Assembly (NCBI RefSeq): GCF_003597395.2
Contig: NC_133772.1
Span: 140,586,534-140,650,533, forward strand
Reading direction: 5' to 3'
From: Chelonoidis abingdonii
Taxonomy: Eukaryota > Chordata > Testudines > Testudinidae
DNA: 64,000 nt
Shown: piece by piece, positions 10,857 through 21,284 of the stretch
How the letters are laid out: each line of letters starts with the position of its first letter
How positions within the stretch are numbered: the stretch's first letter is position 1
Translations under genes and position numbers: made by a program
The notes under the pieces: model-generated
The model's database searches: none
What the model was told of the DNA's origin: nothing
What the model saw: the letters and a program-made list of their open reading frames with translations, nothing else

Positions 10857-11194
10857 CCGACTTTGTGATTTCCCCAGGGGTGCTGGACCCCTGCTCTAAT
10901 CCAGGCCCTGACCCCTCTCCACCCTTTCTCTAAGCCCTGTCCCACCTCTTCCTGCCCCCCTCAGCCTCTTCACGTGCCACCTCTTTCTTCCTTGTTCCAT
11001 CCCCTCCCCCTGCCTCTTTCTGCCCCTGCCTCTCCCCGCCAGCGCCTCCTGCCTGCCACTGAACAGCTGATCATGGCAAGCAGCAGGCACTGGGGGGAAG
11101 GAGCTGATTTGTGGGGCTACTGCTGGATGATGAGCACCCACCAGAGTCAGCAGCAATGGAGAGGATATTTCCTCTCTCTTCTGCTCTTTGTCAG

Positions 11195-11290
11195 TCTTCA
11201 CTATTTACTCTCTTTGAGGAAGGACCTTTTTCTTCCTTTGTGTGTATACAGAGTCTAGCACAACTGGGCTTTGATCCCAACTGGTGTCAC
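11195..11290 (+). repeat. Ancient interspersed repeat copy 1
   Basis: AGGACCTTTTTCTTCCTTTG, TGTATACAGAGTCTAGCACA and TGGGCTTTGATCCCAACTGG line up with 50720-50800 (AGGGACCATCTTTTTGTTAT ... TATAGCACCTACTTCAATGG ... TCATGACTCGGGCCC). I do not name the family. A third copy in reverse is at 58456. Confidence 0.5.
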
Positions 11291-12318
11291 TACAAGCTAC
11301 TGTCAAATAAAACACAAGTAGTATAATGCGATATTGGTTTACCCCCACAGATTTACATTTTGGACTGAGTGTTGTATTCCTGTTCCCTTTCACTGATTCT
11401 GTATATTTTGTTCCATCATGGCAGACTTTCCTGAATGTTATGGTAGGGAGCCATTTGGAGACAGGATCATAGTTTGTTTGGTTCAGTGGATCTTTAGATA
11501 GTCAAATGTGCAAAGCCTCAGTGACTTAATTTACTTTTTTTCACGGGCTCTGGATCCAGCAGCCTGTGCCCTGATTGCATGGCAAGTGCACCAATAGGTT
11601 GTTTGATCAGTCGTTGTGAACTTGCCTTCACTCTTTTGATTCCTTTCATCTGCTGGTCTGCCCTGACATGTTGCTCTTTTCTGGTTCCAAAGGTACATGT
11701 GGCATTCCCAGAGAGAACAGAGTGGCTACAATGGCCCATGTGCTAGGCTGGAGGGCTATTTTAGGTTTTTTATCTACGCCATATTTGGTTTGATAAACAA
11801 CCCTTTTGAAGTCTGATTTTTCTGATAGCTGAGAGAGATGGCAGGCTCAAAATCCAAATACTCTGCTAGGAAAATGAATGCCAAATAAGCACTTTGGGAT
11901 TTTCTCCTCAGAGAGAGATGCAAAGGTACTCACTGTACAACACTGATGAGATAACCCCAGTTCCTCATGAGAAATAAACATGTATTAATTAAGCCGTTAA
12001 GACCTGAGCTGGAATTCAGGAGGCTGAAGAAACTTTGGGAAATATGAAGTATTTTTGCATGTGTAAGTTTGACGTATGTTTCCTGCAGATTGTGAAATGG
12101 GGGAGACACAAGATCTCTCCTTTCAACTGAACAGATGAAAAATTAAACCATCAAGGAAAGACGTAGTCTTTTAATAATTCCCCCAAGGACTCCATGCAGT
12201 TGTCAGCATGAAGCAGTATCAATCCTCAACAGAAATGCTTCATCAAAGCATGTGCAGTGACCTGAGTTTTCCCTCCCTCTAGGGAAAAGCACAATTTGGA
12301 CCTTGGCCACAACCCAAG
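11291..12318. other. Unassigned sequence
   Basis: No recognised element. Ordinary base composition, no long open frame. Confidence 0.5.
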
Positions 12319-12380
12319 CAAAGGGCTAAGCAAAGGGCTAAGCTAAGGGCTAAGGGCTAAGGGCTAAGCAAAGGGCTAAG
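12319..12380 (+). repeat. Short tandem array of GGGCTAA(G)
   Basis: Six GGGCTAAG units at 12323, 12335, 12347, 12354, 12361 and 12373. Spacing alternates between 7 and 12 bp (CAAA or CT spacers). It lies at the left border of a GC-rich DNA element and may be its degraded inner sequence. Confidence 0.75.
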
Positions 12381-12385
12381 CGGCA

Positions 12386-12648
12386 TAGCAGCTCCTAAGC
12401 TGACTGGCGCTGCAAGCCTGGGAGGCGGGAGAAGTGAAGCAGCGACGGTGTGCTCGGGGTGTGTGTGTGCGGAGCAGGGGTGAGCTGGGTCGGGGGGGGT
12501 GCCTCACGGTGGAGGGTGGGGAGCTGCCGCAAAGGGGTTGCCTCAGGGCAGAAGGGGGAGCTGCCGCGGGCGGAGGGGTGCCTCAGGGCGGCGGTGGCAC
12601 AAGGTGGAAGTTTTGCCTAGGGCGTAAAACATCCTTGCACTGGCCCTG
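12386..12648 (-). repeat. GC-rich hAT-like MITE fragment
   Basis: The right end CACTGGCCCTG is the reverse of a hAT-style CAGGGCC terminus. The interior is a series of GGGGTGCCTCAGGGC-type degenerate repeats and GGGAGCTGCCGC units. A possible 8-bp TSD is GCCACAAC (12306-12313) versus GACACAAC (12649-12656), but the left TIR is not evident, so one end may be deleted or the GGGCTAAG array may belong to it. Confidence 0.5.
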
Positions 12649-12732
12649 GACACAACACAATATGTGATTCCATCCAGACTACCATGAAATAGACAAAATG
12701 ACTATTAGCAGTAGTGGTACATGTTGAAGAAA

Positions 12733-13880
12733 GGAATCATAGAATCATAGACTATCAGGGTTGGAAGGGACCTCAGAAGGTCATCTAGTCCAACCCCCTG
12801 CTCAAAGCAGGACCAATCCCCAACTAAATCATCCGAGACAGGGCTTTGTCAAGGCCTGACCTTAAAAACCTCTAAGGAAGGGGATTCCACCACCTCCCTA
12901 GGTAACCATTCCTAATATACAACCTAAACCTTCCCCACTGCAACTTGAGACCTTTACTCCTTGTTCTATCATCTGCCACCAGTGAGAACAGCTGAGCTCC
13001 ACCCTCTTTGGAACCCCCTTTCAGGTAGTTGAAAGCAGCTATCAAATCCCCCCTCGTTCTTCTCTTCTACAGACGAAACAATCCCAGTTCCCTCAGCCTC
13101 TCCTCATAAGTCATGTGCTCCAGCCCCCTAATCATTTTGGTTGCCCTCCGCTGGACTCTTTCCAATGTTTCCTCATCCTTCTTGTACGGTTGGGGCCCAA
13201 AACGGACACAGTATCCAGAGGATGGGCATCACAATGCTGAATAGAGGGGAATGATCACATCCTCATCTGCTGGCAATGCCTCTAATTATACAGCTTAAAA
13301 TGTCGTTAGCCTTCTTGGCAACAAGGGCACACGTTGACTCATATCCCGTTTCTCGTCCACTGTAACCCCTAAGTCCTTTTCTGCAGAACTGCTGCCTAGC
13401 CATTCGGTCCCTAGTCGTGTAACAGTGAATGGTATTCTTCCATCCTAAGTGCAAGACTCTTGCACTTGTCCTTGTTGACCTCAACAGATTTCTTTTGGCC
13501 CAATCCTCTAATTTATCTAGGCCCTCTGTATCTATCTACCACTCCTCCAGTTAGTGTCATCTGCAAACTAGCTGTGGGTGCAATCCATCTCATCATCCAG
13601 CTCAATTAATGATATTGAACAAAACCAGCCCCAGGACTGACTCTTGGGACACTCCGCTTGATACGGCTGCCAATAACATGGACTGTTGATGCACTACCTG
13701 CTAGCCAAATGTTCTAGCCAGCTTTCTATCCACCATTAGTCCATTCATTCCGCCATACTACTTTAAACTGTCAGCAAGAATACTGTGGGAGACCATATCA
13801 AAGCTTTGCTAAGTCAAGAAAAACACATCCCTGATTTGTCCCTCATCCACAGACCCAGTTATCTCCTATAGAAGGCATTA
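12733..13880 (-). mobile_element. Antisense CR1 LINE, 3' 1.1 kb
   Basis: It starts with AATCATAGAATCATAGACTA (antisense of the CR1 3' octamer repeat), then TTGGAAGGGACCTCAGAAGG and CCTTAAAAACCTCTAAGGAAG. Continuing antisense ORF2 includes TTGACCTCAACAGATT and ends near ATCCACAGACCCAGTTATC. The minus-strand frame is broken repeatedly. The copy runs from the 3' terminus to a 5' truncation at about 13880, followed after 48 bp by a solo LTR. Confidence 0.88.
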
Positions 13881-13928
13881 GTAGTCAGCACTTTATTTTG
13901 GCATATTATTTCCAATCAAAATATATAG

Positions 13929-14569
13929 TGTGACAAAGTTCCTCCTCTACCTTGGTGGGTCCTGCGCTTCTTGGCAGATTGCTCCCTCATGATTCCCACA
14001 GTCTGAGTCAACTCCTCCTGTGTCTGGATCAGGAGCTGGAGGTTTGGGAGAACCAGGCCGCCTCTACTCCGGGTTCCAGCCAGGGCCCTTGGATTGCAGC
14101 TGTCTATAGTGCCTCCTGTAACAGCCTGCATGACAAGCTACAACTCCTGGGCTACTTCCCCATGGCCTCCTCCAAACACCTTCTTATCCTCACCACAGGA
14201 CCTTCCTGGTTGTCTGATAACGCTTGACCTCCTCAATCTCCAGCAGTACACTCTCTCTCTCTCACTCTCAGCTCCTTGCCTTCTTGCTCCCAGCTCCTCA
14301 CTTGCACGCCTTCTCCTTGGTTCCTATCTGCCTGACTGGAGTGAGCTCCTTTTAACCAGGTGCCCTGATTAGCCTGCCTTGATGGCTGCAGTGTTCTAAT
14401 AAAGTAGCCTTCTCCACGCCTTCTAGAAAGGTCTTAATTGGCTCAGGTGCTTGATTAACCTGGAGCAACTGCCATTTGGTTACCAGGGTACTAGGGATTT
14501 GTTTAGCCTGGGGCTAACATACCTGTTTCTCAGTACTTTACTGTAACCATCTGGCCTTGCCCCATCACA
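13929..14569 (-). mobile_element. Solo LTR with 4-bp TSD
   Basis: TGTGACAAAGTTCC at the left and CCCCATCACA at the right give TG...CA ends, with ATAG directly duplicated at 13925-13928 and 14570-14573. On the minus strand CCAAT (in GAGCCAATTAAG) precedes TTAAAAGGAG, a promoter-like order, so I place U3 at the right and the LTR on the minus strand. No internal region or second LTR: recombination product. The overlapping short open frames are incidental. Confidence 0.82.
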
Positions 14570-14573
14570 ATAG

Positions 14574-16098
14574 ACATGGTGACCTGGGGTCCAAAAGCAA
14601 AACTGGGGACAGCCCTAGCATTGCACTTGTTCTCCTTTTAAAATATTTGTGCAAAGCTCATACAATTATTTTATTCCTTTCCCTTCTAACGAATGTTTCA
14701 ATAAAAGTTCTGCTTAGAAGCATTTCTGAGATCACAGCCCCATGCATAACCCACCCTGTGTCTGCCTAAGACACACAAAACTTGAGTAGAAAATCAGCTT
14801 TCAGTTGCAAGATGAAAAATGCTAAGAAAGAAAAAAATCATAATTAAATATATCTTCCTAGAGTTCTTGTAACTTATAGCCTGATTTCCCACTGATGTCA
14901 TCAATAGCTGTAGGCCAATGTTACTAGATTTCTAAATATCGATTTAGATGCCTAACTTTAGGCACCAATATTTGAAACATGCGGCCCTAATAACTTTACT
15001 GTCATTGCAGCTCAGTGTAGCAGAATACCACTAACCAGCAGTGGTCATTGTGCCTAATTTATCAGTCAATCAAGCACTAAACACTACAAAACTCTTCCAA
15101 ACAAGAGAAAAATTCTTCTGTTTTTTTCCCCACCTCTTATACCAATTTAATAACAAATCTCCTGCTACCAGTGTGGTGCAACAAATTACAGAACTTTCAA
15201 CAAGAGAGAAAAAATATTCTCTTTGATTAACTTTTTAAAGCTTACTGATTTTTGTGGAATTGTTGCAGGAATTTGTAAATGATGTATGAACTGAAAAATT
15301 CATGCCCACACATTGTATAGAGGGAATGCAGAAAGGGCTCTGTAATCAGTGCTGGGCTGTTTTCTGTTATACTGAACTTCCATGCACAGCAAGAACAGGT
15401 TGTTCAGGTGTATTCTTCTTGAGAAAAACCTATATGTGTATACGCAGAAATGCTAATCCCCATGCTAATGAAGAGTTATTGTTTTGAATAATTATAGTGT
15501 GACATGCACCTTTGTGCAGAGGAAGAACACAAAGGACTAAGCAGTACTCAAGCCCGCCAGTACTCAAGCCCCTCAGACTATGGCTTAAGCTGAACATTAG
15601 CAAAACAAAGCAAACATTTTGGATGAAACTTTCTGGAGGAAAATGCAGATTCAGCAAGACCAAGATGTTTTCCATATCTATATCAAACAATTCCACGACA
15701 TTTTCACTATTTTGTTTTGACATTTTCTAAGTGAAACATTTTGATTTTTAGGGTGAAATGGTTTTGAAAATGTCCTTCCTTAAATTTCATGTAAAATTTG
15801 AAACATTAAAAAAGAGCTCAAAATGGGAATGAACCATGTCATTTGACACACCAATTTTACTCTCAACTTTTGGATTTGCCAAAAATATCATTTTTAATTC
15901 AATCCCAAACTTTTTTTTTTTTTGGTGGCATTGCTAGCAAACTCCTAAATCCATTATTGACCCTGCTTTCCATGTTTGTGCAGAGGCCAGCACAAGGCCT
16001 TTGAGGAGGCGTTTATGCATTATGTAAGTTTTAATACAAAAGGGCCAAATCATGAAGCTCTTACATTGTCCTTACCTAGTCCTTACTCAAACAGAATT
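14574..16098. other. Unassigned, with an AT-rich diverged repeat near its end
   Basis: Nothing recognised from 14574 to about 15580. From about 15590 to 15920 there are repeated segments such as AAACATTTTG, GAAATGGTTTTG and TTTGAAACATTAAA, resembling the AT-rich repeat at 22387-22560. A T-run is at 15910-15921. No coding evidence. Confidence 0.45.
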
Positions 16099-16106
16099 CC
16101 AGTGGG

Positions 16107-16362
16107 CAGGGCCAGCTCCAGGCATCAGCACAGCAAACAGGAGCTTGGGGCGGCCCATGGAAGAGGGCGGCACGTCCAGGTCTTTGGTGGCAATTCGGCA
16201 GTGGGTCCCCCAGTCCCTCTCGGAGAGAAGGACCTGACGCCAAATTGCCATCGAAGAACGAGGTGGCGTGGGAAAGCAGCTGCTGAAGTACCGCCGATCA
16301 CAGCTTATTTATTTATTTCCTCTTCGCCGCTTGGGGTGGCAACAAAGCTGGAGCCGGCCCTG
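16107..16362. mobile_element. hAT-like MITE with perfect 8-bp TSD
   Basis: CCAGTGGG flanks at 16099-16106 and 16363-16370. Termini are CAGGGCCAGCTCCAGGC and GCTGGAGCCGGCCCTG, inverted and about 14/16 identical. Length 256 bp, GC-rich, with GGCGG/CCGCC motifs and no transposase. An 8-bp TSD with CAG-starting TIRs is the hAT signature. Confidence 0.88.
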
Positions 16363-16384
16363 CCAGTGGGCCAAACTCATCTGA

Positions 16385-18090
16385 GGTCATAGAGTTTAAG
16401 GCCTGAATGCACCAGCTCTGACCTCCTGTGTATCCCAGACCACTACCACCACCCAACACCCACACTCTAACCCTAACAGGCCAGGCTGTTGTGTCCCACA
16501 GGCAGCGAATCGGAGAGACCGAGGAGCACCAGAGGTTCAGAGCCCTGACACCGCAGCCTGCTTACAGCAGAAAGGCACCCACGGCAGCAGGGCAGGTAGT
16601 GACACACCCCGCACTGGGCTGAGTGAACCCCAAAGCTCACTTAATCATTGCCCTGTCAGTGGCATACCTCACTTACTAGTAACTAGTTAATGTCAGCAAG
16701 TGACGGTCTTGGCCTAAACAGGTTTCTCTCCTCTTGTCACTTTCCAAAGAATTTCAAGCCCCTGGCTGAAAGTTTCACCTTTCTCAGATGTGCAAATGCT
16801 CTGGCCTCTTGCATCTATCCATTAATAACTTCAGGCCCATGGTGGGGATTAGGTGATTAATACCACCCCAGGAGGCACATTATTGCAGCTGGCCATTAAT
16901 GGCTCACCTTTCTCAGATGTGCAAACGCTCTGGCTTCTTGCATCTGCCCATTAATGATGCCAAACTGGCTTTCTGTCCTTGCTTAGGTCTCCCAGAGTTC
17001 AATAACCTGGCTTCCGGAAACAGGAAGGTTCCCCGGAGCTGCAGCTTCCATCTCCTGTTGAGAGTGTTAAGTGGCCGCCTTCCACACTGGTTTGCCTGCC
17101 AGCTTTGTCTGCCATTCACGTAATGTAATTTTATTGTCTCTTCTTTCTCCATTTACACTGGGGACACATTCAAGCAGGTGGAACCACATCCCTTTGTCTA
17201 AGGCAGGGTGACTTAAGCCTTGCCTGACAAACACATTTTAAGGACGTATTTCCAGCCTGTTTATATTGCTTCACAGATCTCCCACAGACGCATCACGCAA
17301 TGATATCATGACCATAGTGTCACCAGGGTATAGATGATGCCTTGCATGACACCTTTTCGATACAGAATATGACAACGGTGAGCTGGGCAATGAGTAAGTC
17401 AGACCCAATAGCAGTTATGTTATGGGGTGCTCTCTGCCAGCTAGCATTGACGGTGTCCTACGTCATATAGTCAGAGAATCTTGGCAAGTGACCTGCACCC
17501 ATTCACTGCAGAGGAAAGTAAAAAACAAACAAACAAACAAAAAAAAAAAACTAGGTCATTGACAATCTGACCTGGAGGAAAATTCTTTCCTGACCCCGGT
17601 AGGACAATCAGTGAGACTCTGAGCATGTGAGTAAAAACCAGCCAGACAAGCACCTGAGAGAGAGAGAGAATGATCGGTACTACCACCTCAGAGCCCTGGC
17701 CTTCTGTGTCCAATGTCCCATCTCTAGCCATGGCCATCCCTGCTGCTTTAGAGAAAGTAGACAAAAATCAAACAAAAAAACCCAGAATAGATTGAAGGGA
17801 AAATACCTCCCTTCCTGACCCCTACAGGTGAAGCCCTGAAGCATGAGATTTTGGGAACAGAAGGCATGAACCAGAAGAGTCCCCCAGGGCTGTTGATCTT
17901 CCGCTCACATCACAACCAATGCCATTGCACAAGCCCACTCATCAATTTCCCCAGTTCTGTCTTAAGATTAATAAAGTTGCTTATCGCACAATTCCTGTTG
18001 GGAGGCTGTTCCAGAACCTCACCCCTCGGATGGTTTGAAACCCTCTTCTACTTTCCAGTTTATATTCCCCCCTGGTCAGTTTACACTCAT
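16385..18090 (-). mobile_element. Antisense CR1/L3-like LINE, split by an insertion
   Basis: The first part (about 16385-16640) starts TCATAGAGTTTAAGGCCTGA and contains TCTGACCTCCTGTGTATCCC. The second (about 17470-18090) resumes at GGCAAGTGACCTGCACCC and runs through AATCTGACCTGGAGG, TGTTGGGAGGCTGTTCCAG and AGTTTACACTCATTAATGG. The two parts are consecutive in the family consensus as I remember it, so 16640-17465 is an insertion. No open frame is left. Confidence 0.7.
16640..17465. mobile_element. Probable LTR-type insertion in the CR1
   Basis: About 825 bp separates two consecutive CR1 segments. It contains an internal direct duplication: CACCTTTCTCAGATGTGCAAA begins near 16776 and again near 16902, with about 50 bp shared. 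CTTGCCTGACAAACACATTT recalls an LTR family, but TG/CA ends and a TSD were not located. Identity is uncertain. Confidence 0.4.
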
Positions 18091-18554
18091 TAATGGACTG
18101 AGCCAGGGCTTGTCGAGGGTTGAACTGCTGCAGTGCTTCGGAGTAGACACTACCTAACCCAACGGGAGGGGTTCCTGCCCAGCTCAAGCAAGGAGAGACT
18201 GAGCTGTAGCCCGTAATTGTTACTTATTACTGCCAGGAGTGGCAGGTCTGTGGGGGGGAGAGACGAGAAACAGCCAAATAAGCCTGAGAGTTGTAGCAAT
18301 ACACACGCATATACAAATGTTTCCAAGTAATCTGAATATGCAGATTAGCACATACACATATATTTAGATTTTCTTCTAGCACCCTGGAGGTAATTGGCTG
18401 GCCAGCCACAAGGGAGGTGCATGCTGTACTCCTCCCGTAACCATGGCATAGCAGCTGCAATACTGTGCCTCCTGGGGTGGCATTAATCACCCCGCCCCCA
18501 CCATGGGCATGAAGGTGTTATATGCCACCTTTTCCCCTGACTGGGTAACAACAC
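18091..18554. other. Unassigned sequence
   Basis: No recognised repeat or gene. Confidence 0.5.
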
Positions 18555-18935
18555 ACTCACCTGGAGAGAGAGACTCAAAGTGCTCAAGCCATTTAGCATA
18601 ACAGAGAGAAGGTTACGGGGTGACTTGGTTACAGTCTATAAGTGTCTAGATGGGAAAAGTATAATATGATGGAATGGCTGGATGCTGAAGCTAGAGAAAT
18701 TCAGACTAGCAATAAGGTGTGATGGTGAGAGAGCCATTGGAACAATTTACCAGAGGTCCTGGTGGATTCTTCATCCCTGACAATTTTTAAATCAAGGTTG
18801 GATGTTTTTTTCTAAAAGATCCGTGCTAAGAATTATTTGGGGGAAGTTCTGTGGCCAGCATTATACAGGAGTCAGATTAGGCGATCCAAGGCCAGATAGG
18901 GCCCTTGTGAATCTATGAATCTTTCTAACCAGGAA
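18555..18935 (+). mobile_element. CR1-family LINE 3' end, sense
   Basis: The segments GGGTGACTTGGTTACAGTCT, TAAGTGTCTAGATGGG, TTTACCAGAGGTCCTGGTGG and CCAGATAGGGCCCTTGTGAA, then the ending ATCTATGAATCT, follow the order of CR1 3' coding and UTR. Strongly diverged, with no open frame. Confidence 0.7.
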
Positions 18936-19427
18936 TTGGCAGCTTCAGGGTCAACTTTCTAAAAGTTTTCCTCCATTAGTTCTCTTATTGCTTTATTTTC
19001 TAATCAGGAGGCCCTCTCTCCACTTGGTGTGTGCACAGAGCTCCTGTGGTCTCTACTGCGATGGACAGCTGTGCATCAAAGGGAAAAGAGTATATGCACA
19101 ACGAAACATAACAGTGGTGCAGAACTTGATGCTATAATTATCAGAGCAGCCTAGTTTTAATAGATTGCAAAAGAATAGTCACAAAAGGCAAGCAGAACAT
19201 GCTGACTCAGCAGACTCCTCCTCCTGCAACCTAGTTTTGGGATGATTTTTTAGTAATTCATTACTACCACTCTCCATCTTCAGCTGAATTGATATGATAC
19301 TGAGGGAGCAGCAGAGAAGAACGTGGATGGCAGACCTGGTGTAAAGGATACTGATTGTTGTCCAGAAGAGAGTCTTTTAATTAAACTGAGCAATTTTGAA
19401 CAAGTCTACTAACTTAACAGTATCCGA

Positions 19428-19504
19428 CGAAGTGAGTATCCACCCATAAAAGCTCATGCTCCAATGCATCTGTTAGTCTATAAGGTGCCACAGGACTCTT
19501 TGCT
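19428..19504 (+). mobile_element. PLE-A tail, truncated
   Basis: TATCCGACGAAGTGAGTATC, CTCATGCTCCAATGCATCTG and GTTAGTCTATAAGGTGCCAC, ending CTTTGCTG. The hammerhead GAAA has decayed to ATAAAA. Flanks CTAACTTAAC and CTAATTTAAC (9/10) may be a TSD. Confidence 0.75.
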
Positions 19505-19507
19505 GCT

Positions 19508-19895
19508 CTAATTTAACGTAAGAATATAAGAACGGCCATACTGGGTCAGACCAAAGGTGCATCCAGCCCAGTATCCTGTCTACCGACAGTAGCCAATGCC
19601 AGGTGCTCCAGAGGGAGTGAACCTAAGAAGTAACGATCAAGCGATCTCTCTCCTGCCATCTATCTAAAATCTCTGACAAACAGAGGCTAGGGACACCATT
19701 CTTTACCCATCTTGGCTAATAGTCATGAATGGACTTAACCTCCATGAATTTATCCAGTTCTCTTTTAAACGCTGTTATAGTCCTAGCCTTTACAACCTCC
19801 TCAGGCAAGGAGTTCCACAGGTTGACTGTGCGCTGTGTGAAGAAGAACTTCCTTTTATTTATTTTAAACCTGCTGCCCACTAATTTCATTATTTT
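19508..19895 (-). mobile_element. Antisense CR1 3' end, 'CCAGTATGGCC' subfamily
   Basis: It begins TAAGAATATAAGAACGGCCA and TACTGGGTCAGACCAAAGG, the reverse of the 3' end at 54120-54165 (GACTCAGTATGGCCATTCTT). CCAGTTCTCTTTTAAACGCTG and GAGTTCCACAGGTTGACTG continue into antisense ORF2. Truncated at about 19895. Confidence 0.85.
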
Positions 19896-20175
19896 CTAAT
19901 TATAAACTTCAAAAGACTTTGTATGAGAAGTGGTCTTATTCTACACTTATGACTCATCTGGCTTCCTATGTGCATAAATTCCCACCAGTACTGTAACCTA
20001 ACTGGCACCTGGAAACACAAGGAGCAGGTCTCAGTCCTGCTCCACCTTTAAAAGTTGTAATGGGATCAATATTTCAGAATAGGGCTGTGATTTGTTTATT
20101 GCAATAGTTATCCCAGTAACAGCTGTAATATGGATGCAGTTATACTGGCATAAAGGTGACTTATGTTGGTATAGT

Positions 20176-20308
20176 ATCAGAGGGGTAGCCATGTTAGTCT
20201 GGATCTGTAAAAGCAGAAAACATGCACCCGATGAAGTGGGTATTTACATGGGTATTCATGCTCCAATACGTCTGTTAGTCTATAAGGTGCCACAGGACTC
20301 TTTGCTAC
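20176..20308. mobile_element. PLE-A tail insertion (antisense end + sense end) with 11-bp TSD
   Basis: GTTGGTATAGT is at 20165-20175 and 20309-20319. The 133-bp insert starts with the reverse of the terminal block (ATCAGAGGGGTAGCC, TGTTAGTCTGGATCTG) and continues with a sense tail (CGATGAAGTGGGTATT, GTCTATAAGGTGCCACAGG). The GAAA box is lost. It is the third example of the inverted layout. Confidence 0.85.
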
Positions 20309-20605
20309 GTTGGTATAGTTATTTCTCTTCCCAAACAGAAATAGCCATAACAGTATAAAGCATCTTTATAATGATATAACTGCATTCATGTTTCTGGGAA
20401 GTGGGATTTGTACTGCTTTAACAATACTGGTGTAATTAGAGCAGTACAACTTTCTGTTGTAGATAAGCCCTTAGAACAAGGGAGTGGAGAATGGATATTA
20501 TTCATTAATTGGGTATTTGTGACTGTTTGAATAGTTTGTAAATCTCTGACCCCATTTGGGAATATTCCTCAAACAAACCCAAGACTCCTGTTACTGATTT
20601 AAGCT

Positions 20606-20898
20606 CTGCACACACCACCACTTACATTGATATAAGTCCTGTCACTCAGGGGGGTGAATAAGCAACCCCCCCGCCCCAAGCGACCTAAGTTACATCCACC
20701 TAAGCCTCAGCATGGACAGCGCTATGTGGGTGTGCAGCTTCTCCCCCTGATGTAGCAACTGCCGCTCGTAGGGGCTGGAGTAATGAAGTCGATGGGGGAG
20801 CTCTTTCCCGATGGCTGAGTGTCAGCACTAGCAGTGCTCCCATAGCACACCTGAACCGATGCAGCTGTGCCACTGCTCTAAGCTCTGTAGCCATAGCC
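20606..20898. repeat. Nonautonomous DNA transposon copy
   Basis: Internal mirror structure: GGGGGGTGAATAAG, GACCTAAGTTACATC, GTGCAGCTTCTCCCCCTGATG and AGTCGATGGGGGAGCTC pair imperfectly. The arrangement matches the partial copy at 3728-3812. Exact ends and TSD are not resolved. Confidence 0.5.
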
Positions 20899-21187
20899 AG
20901 GGACAATGCAATCCTGTTCCTTAGCAAACATCTTAGAACATCCAAAAAAATTTGGTTAACCATAAAAATTGGATGACATTCCGGGTACTTCTCCTTTTAT
21001 TGGACACAAGTTGCTCATCCCTTTCTTACCTAAGCTAATTGTTTTTTTACTCTCGGTCTTTCATCTCGTCTTTCTCGCCACATGCTTTACATTGGTAGCA
21101 CGTGTTTACATTACCTCCAATTCATCAGCCTTGTGACCATGTGCAACATGCACCTAATGGCAGAAACAAACTCACTACAAACAAACA

Positions 21188-21266
21188 GAGTGAGTGAAGT
21201 AATATCTGTTATTGGACCAACTTGTGTTGTGGAGACAGACAAGCTTACACAGAGCTCATCTTCAGG
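21188..21266 (-). mobile_element. PLE-C tail, antisense
   Basis: GTGAAGTAATATCTGTTATTG, GACCAACTTGTGTTG, GACAAGCTTACACAGAGCTC and ATCTTCAGG are the reverse of the lineage C tail. The stem arms GAGCTC/AAGCTT survive. The GAAA is lost. Confidence 0.7.
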
Positions 21267-21284
21267 TCTGCAACCACCACCACT

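Noticed and set aside
12319..12380. CRISPR-like or satellite array
   Set aside because: Only six 8-bp units with irregular spacers in a vertebrate context; local slippage is sufficient.
17521..17550. A-rich run as a LINE poly-A tail
   Set aside because: It lies in the middle of an antisense CR1 and reads (AAAC)n; CR1 does not end in poly-A.
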